A stretch of 64,000 nt of DNA from Spisula solida (GCA_947247005.1 OX365944.1:19195501-19259500); one strand, 5' to 3'. Shown: positions 28,696 through 41,438, counted from the first letter of the stretch. Program-made: numbers and translations. The notes: a model not told the origin generated them from the sequence alone.

Positions 28696-29149
28696 AACAT
28701 AAGGGGGCATATTTTGTGGCGACCCGGCTTCATATACGGATGGTGGCACTCATATACCTGCCATATTTCAGCAGAAAGCTGACTGGCAAATGAAAGCTAC
28801 GCTCGGTGCTTGTAGTATCTACTACTGCTTGCGTTGTTGTTACCTAAGATCACAGTAAATTTTGTAGACGTTTATTTGAAGTTGCCTTAAATATCTGATT
28901 CATTTACGACAGTTTTAAGTTGGTAAGCCTAACTGTCACTTATAAATATGGACTGCTATAACGGACCACATTAAAATGCCAGAAATAGATAGTGTAGGAA
29001 ACTCAAAGTACACCAAACTGAGATTAGAATAATACATTTCGTTTGTATTGTTTTTGTACCAATAATAATGGCATAAAATCAGTCAGATTCGTGAAATTTA
29101 TCAGTGCACAAGCGCAGAAATGTTTTAACCATGGTGAAATATGTCTGAT

Positions 29150-30833
29150 AATGAAGTATCCGGGCATGGATTCATGGTAGGACATACCAATGTTGTAAGT
29201 AATATACCGACCATTATATAACGTAGTATCCGAGCATGGACTCATGGTAGGGTATACCAACGTTGTAAGTAATGTACTGACTATGTGTTTAATGTCGTAT
29301 TCGGGCATGGACTCATGGTAGGGTGTACCAACGTTGTAAGTAATGCACTATGTGTATAATGTAGTATCCGGGAATTGACTCATCGTAGTACATACCAACG
29401 TTGTGTACTGACGTGTATAATGTAGTATCCGGGTATTGACTCATGGTAGGACATACCAACGTTGTAAGTAATGCACTATGTGTATAATATAGTATCCGGG
29501 CATGAATTCATGGTAGAACATACCAACTTTGTAAGCAATGCACTATGTGTATAATGTAGTATCCGGGGATGGACTCATGGTAGGACATACCAACGTTGTA
29601 AGTAATGTACTGACTATGTGTATAATGTAGTATCCGGGCATGGACTCGTAGTTGGCCATTCCAACGTTGTAAGTAATGTACTGACTATGTGTATAATTTA
29701 GTATCCGGGCATGGACTCGTAGTTGGCCATTCCAACGTTGTAAGTAATGTACTGACTATGTGTATAATTTAGTATCCGGGCATGGACTCGTAGTTGGCCA
29801 TTCCAACGTTGTAAGTAATGTACTGACTATGTGTATAATTTAGTATCCGGGCATGGACTCGTAGTTGGCCATTCCAACGCTGTAAGTAATGTACTGACTA
29901 TGTGTATTATGTAGTATCCGGGCATGGACTCATGGTAGGACATACCAACGTTGTAAGTAATGTACTGACTATGAATATAATGTAGTATCCGGGCATGGAC
30001 TCGTAGTTGGCCATTCCAACGTTGTAAGTAATGTACTGACTATGTGTATAATTTAGTATCCGGGCATGGACTCGTAGTTGGCCATTCCAACGTTGTAAGT
30101 AATGTACTGACTATGTGTATAATTTAGTATCCGGGCATGGACTCGTAGTTGGCCATTCCAACGTTGTAAGTAATGTACTGACTATGTGTATAATTTAGTA
30201 TCCGGGCATGGACTCGTAGTTGGCCATTCCAACGCTGTAAGTAATGTACTGACTATGTGTATAATGTAGTATCCGGGCATGGACTCATGGTTGGACATAC
30301 AAACGTTGTAAGTAATGTACTGACTATGTGTATAATGTAGTATCCGGTCATGGACTCATGGTAGGACATACCAATGTTGTAAGTAATGTACTGACTATGT
30401 GTATAATGTAGTATCCGGTCATGGACTCATGGTAGGACATACCAATGTTGTAAGTAATGTACTGACTATGTGTATAATGTAGTATCCGGGCATGGACTCA
30501 TGGTAGGACATACCAACATTGTAAGTAATGTACTGACGTGTATAATGTAGCAGCTGGGCATTGACTCATGGTAGGACATACATGTACCAACTTGCAAGTA
30601 ATGTACTGACTATGTGTATAATTTAGTATCCGGGCATTGACTCATGGTAGGACATACCACCGTTATAAGTAATGTACTGACTATATGTATAATGTAGTTT
30701 CCGGGCATGGACTCATGGTAGGACATACCAACGTTGTAAGTATTATACTGACTATGTGTATAATGTAGTATCCGGTCATGGACTCATGTTTGAACATACC
30801 AACGTTGTCAGTACTGACTATGTGTATAATGTA
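29150..30833. repeat. Minisatellite A1, 71-bp monomer, about 24 copies
   Basis: Period 71, for example TATCCGGGCA at 29,631, 29,702 and 29,773. Monomers carry CATGGACTCATGGTAGGACA or the variant CTCGTAGTTGGCCATTCC, then AACGTTGTAAGTAATGTACT. A five-monomer block (355 bp) at about 29,631-29,985 is repeated almost exactly at 29,986-30,340, which is a higher-order repeat. Edge monomers are shorter and more diverged. Confidence 0.97.
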
Positions 30834-31185
30834 GAATAATTTATTCTGTGACAAGATTGTCTCAGTTTTACTTCAAACCTTAAATTAAATAAGTCATAAC
30901 ATCTCCACTAAAGAGTCGCATCTTCATTTTTTCTGAATAGGTGTTTAATGTACAATCATGAATGCATACTGTTTGACGCATTCAAGTAGCTTAAGAGAAC
31001 AATCAGATTATATAAGGTCGATAATTAATTAAATAACATGTTCCGGATTCGAAGTACTGTTTGTCATGGTATGAACTTCAACAATTGTGCAGTTCTAGTT
31101 TCACCATTTGAACTTTTATTCTCAAACGTATGGTAGTATAGTGTGTATAGGATGTGATCACTAATCAGACAATCCTTGTAGGATG
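30834..31185. other. Spacer after minisatellite A1
   Basis: AT-rich sequence conserved in D2 and D3 (for example ACATCTCCACTAAAGAGTC). No gene was seen. Confidence 0.5.
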
Positions 31186-31250
31186 TTTAAAAAAGCTCAG
31201 TCGGTGGAGCATTCGTCCTGTAGACGAAAGGTACTGCCTCGGCTATATTA
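31186..31250 (+). repeat. tRNA-derived SINE relic (D1)
   Basis: AGCTCAGTCGGTGGAGCATT matches a tRNA D-arm with an internal A box, followed by an anticodon-arm-like TCGTCCTGTAGACGAAAG. The B box is degenerate and no acceptor stem can be drawn, so it is not a functional tRNA. Better copies are at 46,501 and 60,675. Confidence 0.6.
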
Positions 31251-31417
31251 TTATTTGGTAACATATGTAAATATTACACACATTACGCCTTAATGACGTT
31301 TCCAAGAGGTTCCGTAATATCGTACTCAAGGGATTCGACGAATACTTGTTCGCATGTGGGTGCATGTAGAAGTATTTATATGATTTGACTACTAATAGGG
31401 AAGAAACATGTGTAGAC

Positions 31418-31475
31418 ACCCGAATATCTCAGTCGGGTGAGCATTCACCCTGAAAGCGATATAAAGTCACGACAA
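31418..31475 (+). repeat. Second tRNA-like relic (D1)
   Basis: CCCGAATATCTCAGTCGGGT then GAGCATTCACCCTGAAAGCG resembles the 5' half of a tRNA (D arm and anticodon arm). The T arm is missing. D2 (46,749) and D3 (60,922) copies read CCAGTAAGCGATAT at the anticodon region. It is probably an old SINE head. Confidence 0.5.
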
Positions 31476-31984
31476 GGCATAACATTTTTCTCACCCTGCT
31501 TCAGTATCAATGTATGAATACTGGTCTGCCATACGACAATCACCAACACATAAAAATCTGAGATTTCTGAGATTATCCATATGTGTGCCATCAAGTCAAC
31601 CTATTTATTACTAAGCTCCTGTTTTCTATCGTAATTTATTTTTATTGTTGTTTTTTCTGATGTTCGGTTATTTCATTCATTCATAAGTCGATAGGTTCCA
31701 ATATTTCTACATTTTAGTATTTCGTTTAGGAACAATAGTGACGATGGAACTAGGCATAAACTAGCGACATACCAGCAATAAATCACAGCCATTTGTTGCC
31801 ACGTACGTACAGACAAAACATGAATTATATAAGTACTGGTTTTATATAGTTTTTATATAATCGTTGTAATTCCCGCGTGTACGCATAACATTACAGTAAC
31901 AGGACCAGTAACATAATGTATGCTCACTGTTTTGTGTATTCTGTTTTGTGCACTGATTTTAAAGGTTCGCCACATGCTTAGTTG

Positions 31985-32430
31985 CAGCCTGAAGTACATT
32001 CTCCGAAAAGCCATGTTGTAACCGGTAGTACACTCTACGTATTGCTATGTGTTAACCGGAAGTACACTCTCCGAACAGCCATGTTGTAACCGGAAGTACA
32101 CTCTCCGAACAGCCATGTTTTAACCGGAAGTACACTCTCCGAACAGCCATGTTGTAACCGGAAGTACACTCTACGTACTGCTATGCGGTAACCGGAAGTA
32201 CACTCTCCGAACAGCCATGTTGTAACCGGAAGTACACTCTCCGAACAGCCATGTTGTAACCGGAAATGCACTCTACGTACTGCCATGTTGTAACCGGAAG
32301 TACACTCTACGTACTGCCATGTTGTAATCGAAAATACACTCTACGTACTGCCATGATGTAACCGGAAGTACACACTGCGTACTGCATGTTGTGCCCGGAA
32401 GTACACTCTGTGTACTGCCATGTTGTGCCC
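31985..32430. repeat. Minisatellite B1, 34-bp monomer, about 13 copies
   Basis: Period 34 (CCGGA at 32,056 and 32,090). The typical monomer reads AACCGGAAGTACACTCTC then CGAACAGCCATGTTGT, with CTACGTACTG variants. Because 34 is not a multiple of three, the frame turns over every three monomers (102 bp). This produces the repetitive minus-strand frame at 32,035-32,286; it is not a gene. Each monomer carries an ETS-type site (CCGGAAGT). Confidence 0.96.
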
Positions 32431-33889
32431 GGATGTACAAGTAAAAGTTACAAATGTATGACGGACCCTGTAACCTATCACCGGTAACATTGATACTCTT
32501 TACTCAACTCCAAAAGGTTGGTGACAAGTGTTTACAGTCATACTGCACTAACGAGTAAAGCTACCTTTTTCTATTAAATCTATTGACTACTTGTATTACT
32601 GAAAAACGCTGTTATGTTATCTATCTGTCTCTCTTGTATCATTGTACCGTTTCCGACTCCTGTATCAAGTTCCTGTAATTACGTATTTTACAAACATTAT
32701 AAACATAAGAAGCCGTATTCTGGGAATACTTACATCCTTGTGTGGAAACGAAATAGGCTCATAAACATACGTGATTCAGTTTAATTGGCATTAAACCTTT
32801 TATAACCGTCGTTAGCCGTTCATTTAAGTCCACTTAAAGGCTTACATCAGTCTAACAACCTAACCAACACCGTGCTAATCCGCTCCTCGTCTAATCACAT
32901 GTTGAGGTGTTTAGTGAGCTATATATTTCCCCACAGGCCTTTAATGAGTACGTCTTAATTTCTTTGATAAATTCAAAGTTATCATTTCGTCTAGAATTCT
33001 GTCATCTATACTGCTGTAATAGAACACTTTCCCTAGCTTAATTCATACTAACAAGGCATCAATCGATACGTAGATTGGCTAAATCGCAAGTCATCAATGT
33101 CACGTAGAAACAAGCTCTTTCTCAAATACACGCGAACTTACACTCAAATTGACAGATATTCGTTTGTAAAGCTGATATTGTGAAATAAAAACGCAATGTT
33201 TTTGTCTTTATTCATATACATAATAACCATGTATATGCGCAATCGATTCGTTCTCGCTAGATCGGTTTGAACGAGGTCGCTACTAGATTCAAGCGTTGTA
33301 TGGGCTTTGAATCTTTTGCAGAAATGTTTTGTACAACTGAGTGAAATGTTAACACGAATGTTTATTTGGTGTATTATTCAAAGAGTACTAATTCTAGCAA
33401 TAATAATATGAGGGTTGTATATAAAGCCTCCATTAAACTCATAGTTTAAATGAAAAAATGATATCCAGTTCTTCAATTGTTCGCCTATATTTGGACAACC
33501 CTCGTCATAAAAGTATAAACAGAACGTTAAATGCAACTGTATTTCCGTTCTTGCTCGTTTACTGCAATGCCACGATGACTTTGTCAGCTTTGAAAAGTGC
33601 CCTTTCTCCTGATTTGGTCTTAATAATGAGGTTTGTTTTATTTATGACAAGTGTAAACAGTCTTGAGTTGATGTTTTAATTTTAGATGGTCTTATTATTG
33701 GGAGTTTATTAAGAACTTAACAGTGCAAAAATCTTGAAATGTGGTTATATTTATTAGGTTGTCTTATTTTACAAAAGGTCTCAAGTTAGTGAGTATTTAG
33801 TGTATTTTTAAAAGCAAGGTGATAAGTTTATACAAGTTTGTTTTAGGTCAATTGTGAAAAAGGTTTTTCAACTTAAACTAATCACTCTC
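32431..33889. other. Strongly conserved non-coding block of the D unit
   Basis: About 32,930-33,210 is almost identical in D1, D2 (48,350-48,640) and D3 (62,930-63,220), more so than the flanking satellites. No long open frame is shared. A 73-codon plus frame (33,458-33,679) is broken in D2. Function is unknown. Confidence 0.45.
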
Positions 33890-34094
33890 CATACCTAATT
33901 CCTGATGTTATCCATTGTCATGGGGGTATGAGGGAAGAGAAACCAGTTTCCCTTTTTAGCTGAGCGTCTAGCAAGGGAATTACTGGTAACGCTACAATTT
34001 AATTTCGTCTTTGGTTTGACGCGGCCAGGGCTCTAACCAAAGACCACCCTCACTCAAGCGGACGCTTAACCTCTGTGCTATCTAAGGAGGCGGT
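33890..34094 (-). mobile_element. tRNA-derived SINE, V-SINE-like (D1)
   Basis: On the minus strand a tRNA head starts near CCTTAGATAGCACAGAGGTT (A box TAGCACAGAGG), continues TAAGCGTCCGCTTGAGTG, then a B box GGTTAGAGCC and GGCCGCGTCAAACC. The body follows with AAAGACGAAATTAAATTG and CTTGCTAGACGCTCAGC. The order of GCGTC, an AAAGAC phrase and a CTYGCTWGRCGCTCAGC phrase matches molluscan V-type SINEs such as RUDI as I remember them. Copies of this family normally spread through a partner LINE. The boundaries are approximate. Confidence 0.68.
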
Positions 34095-34319
34095 GATATT
34101 CATTGGAAGGAAATTTATCATAAGTAAACAAGTTTGTCGGCTTATCTTATAAGTCTCAAATTGCTAAATCGAAGCATTTTAGCATTTTTTTAAATAACTA
34201 CTGAATGACGTGTCATAGAAAACGGAAACAATTAATTAAACACGAAGTATTTGTTTTGTACAGTTTTGAATTAAAATTCAATTTTTAATATTTTTCAGAT
34301 TAATTAGTACAAGTGACAC

Positions 34320-34660
34320 CACTCTATCTGCCTCCAAATAAGGAAGAAGATAGCTGTTTTTGCTCCTGTTCTATGGCATACACTCCCCGGTCCCCGACAG
34401 AAGGGTTTCATTGATTTGCGATTAAGTAAACCTTGTTACGACTGTACGGCGAATGTGTCAATACAACTTATTTACAATGATTCTATGTTCCGTAAGACTG
34501 AGCCGTAATTAGTATGCCAAACACTGACACGTTGTTTCCGCCCTCCAAGCGAAGGTAGGCGGTGTCGTTTGACAGTTGTCAATAGCATCGAGCAATCGGA
34601 GGTAGAGTAAGAAATTCCAATAGTATATACGTCTGCGCAACGGAGAAAAATAAAGAATGA
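34320..34660. other. Highly conserved non-coding segment with a GC hairpin
   Basis: Compared with D2 (about 49,715-50,060), the part from 34,524 on is essentially unchanged for about 130 bases. It holds the hairpin CCGCCCTCC then AGGTAGGCGG (34,539-34,562). No coding frame was found. AAACCTTGTTACGACT (about 34,428) coincidentally matches the 3' end of small-subunit rRNA antisense, but the flanks do not. Confidence 0.4.
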
Positions 34661-37600
34661 ATTATTTGACTATTTGACTAGGGAAGGGGACTGACTTTAT
34701 TGAAAACTATTCAGTCCAAGTTTGTCATAAGTAGTTTTTATAAATCTGCTATATATTGAAGCTAGAAGTTATGATCGCTGTATTCCCCAGACACTTTTAT
34801 GTAGATATAAATATACGTCTAACGTTGGTCCACATATAATTACAAGTTTCTAGAATTTCGTGACAGCAAATTGCGGATAATTATGGACATACGCATTCAT
34901 CGCCTATGGCAGACAATGTACCCAACCTGATAATGATATGTTACCTTGTCTAATAGATCGGGTCAATTAGGGCTAAAATGTACTTACACATGATCAAACA
35001 TTTTTCTGTTCAATTATTTATATAGCTACGACGATTAATGGAATCAGTGGTTGCATTAATTTTATTAACGATTTTGTTTTCATTTTAGACCTATCTCGCT
35101 CATTAGTTTTTCTTTAATTTTCACTGCTCTGCTCATGTTTGAATATACGCTAGTGTGTATGTATACACATTTTTTTTTAATAATGCTAGTATCAGAAACA
35201 AAACATCGTGGTATATAGTACCATTCGGAACAACTCGGTCTTTCAAGAAACAATTCACAGAACAAGGAAATGATTCGCCCAAGTCCAAGGCGTCGAAAAG
35301 CTATAAGAACTAGTTTCAGCAATCAAAAAGCTGAATGCCCAAGCTGAATGACCCAGTTCCAACAGCACAAGGTGTTCTATTAGTTATCATGACTTGCTTC
35401 CATGGACCATCGCGCAGGCTAGATATCTGACTGGCAGACATAAAGTTAAAGTGGTGGTTGTGCGTTCTCACTGATTTGTAAACATACGCACAGAATACAA
35501 TGTAATATAACATTACACATACAAAAAATACAACAAAACGATGTTATCGAGAAAGACACTTTAATAACACTTCAAATGAGCGTCGTGGACGAACATCCCA
35601 TAGTCATGAATTATACAAGGCAAAAAAAATTGTCTTATATGATATATATACATATACAGTACAATCTCACCAGATCACCTGTGAAATACACGTTTAACGA
35701 TTACCTCGATTATTTTGTGCGTAGTTAATTATTTAGTATAGAGAAAGATTGATGTTGAGACAGACGTTGTTATTTCAGAGGGTTGTTCTGGATAGGTTGC
35801 ATTGCTCTATGAACGCTGATACTCAAAACAATGCAATGGCGACTCGCCTTTTCTCAAATCAGTTTATCGTATAAAAATCACTAATAAACAAGAAAATACA
35901 GACCGAATAAATTTTACGATGTGTATCTTATTCATTCGAACTATTGTTTTAAATTCGACGAGTCTTTTTGCGTAAAATATCGACAACGAAAGATAACGAG
36001 ATACCGAGAGTCGAAATAATGGTACAGACATATACGTGTATCCTAACACATTAAACTGTTTACAGAAAACCGCCACAAACGTTCATGTAAAGTGATTACG
36101 TTAAGTAGAGCATCATATTTAACCAGCCCTTTTATCAAGGGAGATCATTCTTGATATTTGTACTCAAAAGCGAAACAAGTCAATGTCACCAGTGTTGCTT
36201 AGTTTCATTAGAAAACACTATACAGAAGAATGATAGAGTAAACTATCAGAAGTTCTCAGCGTAGCTTGCGACAGGTGTTTGGTTATTAGTGTCTGGCCCT
36301 ATAAACAGAGACGAAACTGCTCATAGACAGAATATGCTGAAGTTGATGTTCTATTTGAATGTCTGTATAAGAAAAGCTAGTCTGTGCATAGCATGGACAG
36401 GTAATATACAGCTGTTTTATCATGTAATGACTTAAAACATATCAAAAACAAAAAAGGGACACAAAAAGCCGTTATAATGATTTTAGACACTGAAAACTAA
36501 CACATATGGCTACAATGCAATGAAAGCAAACACTTGTATGTGATATTGCAATATAATAACACACGGTTTCAACTGTGATGTAAAGAAATTATAATAGCTA
36601 ATTGAGAAACCTTTTGATGCAAAATTGGGCCACACATGGTTGCAAACCTGAGTTTATTGCGTTAATAAAAATGTATCAAAATTGTTGTTTTTTCTAAGGC
36701 ATCATCAGAAATCAATACAAATTATTATCCGTTATTAAAACAAACTAAATTTAATTCACTAAACATCAAGGACAACATACACAAAGAAATTATTTAGATT
36801 ATTTTAGTGTTGTTGTATGGCGCATCGACAACTAATGGTGATGTCAAATATATATATATAAATCATACGAACTATAATTCATTTTTAGATTTGTATAGTA
36901 CGCAAGCACAAAGGAACGTAAGCACACCAGCTATATAAATAAATACTGCACTACTTTGATAACAATTACACATTAAATTTTATCGATGACTTATTATTAA
37001 TATCAATAAGATACACAGAAAACACATAATTAGAAAAAACGAAAACATTATACTTAACGTATATTGTAATATTATTGCACATAATATATGTATCTACAAT
37101 TATATATGCATTTTCAAGATGATTAAAGGTTATATCAAATAATACATGTAAATGATTAAATGTATTATATAATATATAAAGCACTAATTAACATTTTATA
37201 CATATTTCCTTTCAATAATTCCACACCAAGCATTCGAATAAAATGTATTCTATTCACAGTCTAACTGCTACTCCTTTTACAATTTCCATACATAAACTCA
37301 CTGACCGTACACCAGTTTCTTTGGCAACTACATGTATACTAAACACGCTTTCGGATAGAACCGTTAACAAACCAAAACATCACGTGTATGATCTATTGCG
37401 CAATCAGTTCACAAACGAATACGAGTGCAATGCGAAAATATGATCCATTTTGATAAAACAAATCTAGTCCCTTTCAGCCTCTCAAACCATCATACCACAA
37501 ACCTCCTTAACAACAATACAAACATACTTCATCTTAACATCCATAGAAACATAACTGAAACAGTGCATAACTGGTTAAGAATAATTATAGTACATAACTA

Positions 37601-38025
37601 GTTAATCATTACATAACTAATTGAATATAATTATATACCCAGTAGACAATTTTTCAAACCGCATCTAAACCGATACTGTAAAACCATGAACATTCGAGGG
37701 GTTATTTTTATTATTTCGTTGGAGGATTTAACCAGGCAAATAAACCCTCACGATTATTTGACTTACGAAATATGTAACAATGGGTTATCGTTTAAATGCT
37801 TCATGACCCAACGATTTTTTATTAAAATTCACGAAAATTTAAACCCTACGAAAAATCATTATTTTACAGCATTTATATGATCGTACTAAAAGCTCAGCTT
37901 ACTTAAATACTAATTTCATTTTCTAAAATATATATATCTACGGACATTTGTATAACACTAGTTTTTAATCGTTTTATAATACAATATTCCCAAACAGTAT
38001 TTTTTATATTCGAACATTGCCATCC
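34661..38025. other. Long AT-rich non-coding block (D1)
   Basis: No exon or repeat was recognised. It is collinear with D2 50,062-53,333 with small indels. A possible poly(A) signal on the minus strand, AATAAA (plus-strand TTTATT at 37,817-37,822), lies about 205 bases beyond the stop of the candidate exon at 38,026. Confidence 0.45.
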
Positions 38026-38174
38026 TTAGAACTCAGTTGCCGGTGCATCTTGAGGTAAATTAGGGACAGGGCTGTTCACACACCTCCCTCCTGGTTTTGG
38101 AGCGACCTTTGGTGACCTGGCTCGGCTAATCACTTTAATCTTTGGACCGTCAGCATCCCCTTCTGTTGGTTGTG
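38026..38174 (-). CDS. Candidate terminal coding exon (C-terminus of unknown protein), D1 copy
   Basis: Minus strand. A polypyrimidine-containing acceptor (TTGTTGTTTCTACTTTAACAG, final AG at 38,176-38,175) is followed by two bases of a split codon and then 48 codons to a TAA. The peptide starts QPTEGDADGPKIKVISRARS, continues PKVAPKPGGRCVNSPVPNLP, and ends QDAPATEF. It is hydrophilic and rich in Pro, Lys and Arg, like a cytosolic tail. The D2 copy (53,334-53,482) has the same length, phase, acceptor and stop. Among its coding differences three change the residue and at least three are silent. The family was not identified. Upstream exons should lie at higher coordinates but were not found in the window. 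Confidence 0.55.
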
Positions 38175-39133
38175 CTGTTAAAGTAGAAACAACAAATCAT
38201 GATTTCTTTATCAAAAAGTAACAAAGATGCGTTGGATTGTCATACAGTTGTCCTAACAAATAAAATTAGTAATTTCACAAACAGAGTTATTTCTAATTTA
38301 TTATACATGTAACTTAACTTTGATATTTTTACTCCTTTTAATTACTACACTCCTTTACTATATCGTACACCTTTTGAACCCGACCATCTATCTCTGGACA
38401 TCGCTATGCGGCATTCATATAGCCGAGACATCCATATAACGTAGGTTTTCCGGTGAACTTGGGTACAGTCCTAGAAGACTAGAAGATCACCCGCACGCTC
38501 CACGCTCTATTGCAGGGTTTTCGAGGATATGCTCTTCCGTGGTCTTGGTTACAGTCGCTCACTCCCACGTTTTCAGTGTGGAAGAGCAAATACATATTGT
38601 CCTAGCAATAGTTACCTAAACATCGTAAACTAGTATAACTGAAAACGGTTGACAATTGATATGTTTCGGGAAGTACAATGCAACATTTTCGGAGAGCCCA
38701 CCTATATTCGGTCATGACATGGGAAAGGCAAGATTCCGCTCTTTGGAACATAATCTGTACTATAAATATGTTTCAAAGAGAGGATTATGAGGAAATACGG
38801 TACAGTACCATGTATTAACTGATGGTGTTTGCATTTACAGTTCTCAGGATGAAAGAAAAAAATAAAAGAGGAAAGGCGACATATAATGTGTTTACACCGA
38901 AAGCACAAGAGACAGACGAAATATAGAAACACACGTAAATATCTATAAAACAATTATCTTAACACTTTCTTCTTTTATTATTACAAACAACATACACGTA
39001 TGTATAATACGCTATACCGTTAAGACCACCGCACTTTGGTCTACTTGACATATAATCAGCGATATGACGATATACTTAAAACGATGTGATACACGATAAT
39101 GTGATGCAAGGACATAATAGAGTGACCCGCGTA
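38175..39133. other. Non-coding, possible intron of the minus-strand gene
   Basis: AT-rich and collinear with D2 (53,483-54,365) except for a deletion in D2 near 53,690. A minus-strand 83-codon frame (38,702-38,953) is partly kept in D2 (54,165-53,935) but has no recognisable features. Confidence 0.4.
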
Positions 39134-39500
39134 CGACACGTTAGGGTGATTCAAAGACCCGGTAGGGCGATGCAAAGACCCGGTAGGGCGATTTAAAGAC
39201 ACGTTAGGGCGATTCAAAGACCCGGTAGGGCGATTCAAAGACCCGGAAGGGCGATTCAAAGACACGTTAGGGCGATTCAAAGACCCGGTAGGGCGATTCA
39301 AAGACCCGGTAGGGCGATTCAAAGACACGTTAGGGCGATTCAAAGACCCGGTAGGGCGATTCAAAGACACGGTAGGGCGATGCAAAGACCCGGTAGGGTG
39401 ATTCAAAGACACGTTAGGGCGATTCAAAGATCCGGTAGGGCGATTCAAAGACACGGTGGGTAGACACGGTAAAGGGCAATGCAAAGAAACGAGAGGGGTA
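39134..39500. repeat. Minisatellite C1, 21-bp monomer, about 16 copies
   Basis: Monomer CGATTCAAAGACCCGGTAGG(G), often in a 63-bp three-monomer pattern in which every third unit has ACACGTTAGGG. As 21 is a multiple of three, the minus strand stays open as heptapeptide repeats (SLNRPTG, SLNRPNV) within a 170-codon frame, 39,056-39,568. The frame also stays open in D2 with fewer repeats. Coding status is doubtful. Confidence 0.95.
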
Positions 39501-40564
39501 TATGGTGTATATTTAAATAAGTATGGCCCGAACGGATCACCGTAGTTCGAGAGTGGGTTGCGAGTCATAAAAGGTCGTCCATCTTTCTGTAACTTTTATG
39601 AACTCACCAGAGATAGTTTCTCTGAAAACAGATAATATGTTCAAAACCGAAAGTCTTAGAATTTTATTCAATTTCAAGAAAACAAAATTTGAATTTAAAT
39701 TGGTTTTATATCAGAGCTTGTCAATTGCATATGTTTCGGTTGTATGTTCATTTCAACATCTTTATCGAGTTCCATTAGACTAAATGTGCTTACGAACTGC
39801 TTCTGAATGCAAAACTGTTTCGAATAAACAAAGCAAATATTCAAGTTTGTTGTTGTTTAAACTGCGTAAATACACGTAGGTCTAAACAGCGTTTGTTCCT
39901 GGTTGTATTGGTATTTGGTGGGTAGAAATTTTGTTTTGATTTCCTATTCACCAAAATTGATGATGACAACAATGGTAGGTATCATCAATACGTCAATATA
40001 CTCTCGTTTTTGTCTGTGTATGGTGTTAACCAGAGATATTCATGCAGTATGGAGGGGAATCACCGCCAATATTATTGTTCAACATTTGAATGAAACATAT
40101 TGTTAAATTTCATCCCAAATGTGCAACAATACATATTTAGATATTATACATGTATAGTGTTTAAAACGGAACGAATTTTAAAGTTCTTAACAGCCAGTAA
40201 AAATGAATGGATTGAGGCTTTTTAGGGTAGATAAGTCGGACAAGAACCAGAAACAAGCGACCGTATCAGCCTTATACATTTATCTATGTATAACGTTTGT
40301 TCAATAAGTATGTAAATGTAAATGTTTTAGAAACTGTAATATATTGTACTTTGTATTATTTGTATGTGAATAGTACCCTACACTTTGCTAAAGTGAGAGC
40401 ACGAACATGCAAACGATTAATAAGAACTTGGAAACAACGGCACATTCAGTAAAACAGAAGGGTGAGTGTGCAATAAATGAATATTATCCGTCGATCTGTA
40501 GAAGATATTTTCACTACTTTTATAGTTGTAAGATTTTGAATACGTTATGTATACTGATGTAACA
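39501..40564. other. Non-coding spacer before U5
   Basis: Collinear with D2 54,566-55,733. A 61-codon plus frame (39,598-39,783) is conserved in D2 (54,673-54,858) with several changes but has no known features. Confidence 0.4.
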
Positions 40565-41030
40565 CATTTTACAGGACAGCATAATCAGCCCAATCTTTAA
40601 ATCGGCGGGAAAATGTCTTACGATATGTAAAGCTTATCAAGTACATGCGGTAGGCGTACAATACACGCGATAAAACATGCAGAAAATTTATTCAAATGAC
40701 ATAAAATACACATCATTACAATGAAGCGTACAATACCGATTCTTTAGGACATATATAGCCTACCATCAAATCAATTTGACATTTTCCGATGACTATTATC
40801 GGAACCTAAGCTGTTCTTATAGGCACATGATTGGTTATTTACTGAAACACATCCCGATTTTACGACAACGTCCCTACATAAGGCGCATAGTTTAGTAATG
40901 ATCTAATGATCGTTGCCTACAAAATATCCTTCCCAAAATGTCAGCCGATAGTTTTGGTCTTGTTAAAAATCTGTGATTGACGAAAACGAGTCTTGTCTAA
41001 CGTGTTTATTGATTTTATAATTATACTAAA

Positions 41031-41438
41031 TAGAGGATCTTGCATGAGTGCTCATTACATACGAGTTTTATTAAACGAGTGGACAAAATGATATGACACG
41101 AGGCTTTGCCGAGTGTCATATTGTTTTTGTCGACGAGTTTAATTAAACTCGTATGTAATGAGCACGAATACAAGATTTTATTTATCACATAACCTTAGAA
41201 AACGCTCAATATTGTTCAGAAGGATGATGTGCGCTGCATATGTTTCAGCCAAAATTTAGCGGTACAATGAGCGCGACGTCATGACGATGTTGATGGTATC
41301 CAGACGTCAGTGATGGATCAATGCATGGATTGGCTAACGTCACGTCAAGCTAATTTAAATATTTATTGCACGGTCTGGGAGTGCCGAACGATATTTACGT
41401 AACGGCTTTGCGGCACTCCTGGACCGCATGTTATGTGA
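41031..41438. mobile_element. 408-bp hairpin-rich element in U5
   Basis: U6 reads TTACTAAACATGTGTTTG. In U5 the sequence between ACTAAA and AAACATTTGTTTG is interrupted by 408 bases, with TAAA on both sides. Inside is a near-perfect 118-base palindrome (41,048-41,165; arms start GTGCTCATTACATACGAGTT). A second inverted repeat follows at about 41,373-41,427 (CGGTCTGGGAGTGCCG and CGGCACTCCTGGACCG). A TTATCACATAAC copy near 41,180 is inverted at 41,431. No protein is encoded. Confidence 0.85.

Larger units (their letters stand above)
26610..29128. repeat. 5-kb tandem unit, partial scrambled copy U4b
   Basis: It begins with a fragment of the post-microsatellite region (TTAGCAATGTAGATGTTTGC, 26,612). 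It jumps at about 26,690 to a mid-unit piece (AATGGAGCTCCAAGAAATAA), then follows unit order from about 26,750 with strong divergence to about 27,770, and closer similarity after that. The join points are deletions or template switches within the array. It ends where minisatellite A starts. Confidence 0.75.

Noticed and set aside
29150..30833. CRISPR-like array of regular repeats
   Set aside because: Monomers are directly adjacent with no unique spacers; this is an ordinary 71-bp tandem repeat in animal DNA.
31186..31250. Possible intact tRNA gene
   Set aside because: The A box is good but the B box and acceptor stem cannot be formed; the copies in D2 and D3 also fail.
34426..34445. AAACCTTGTTACGACT resembles the 3' end of small-subunit rRNA (antisense)
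   Set aside because: The bases on both sides do not continue the rRNA sequence, so this is a short coincidence.
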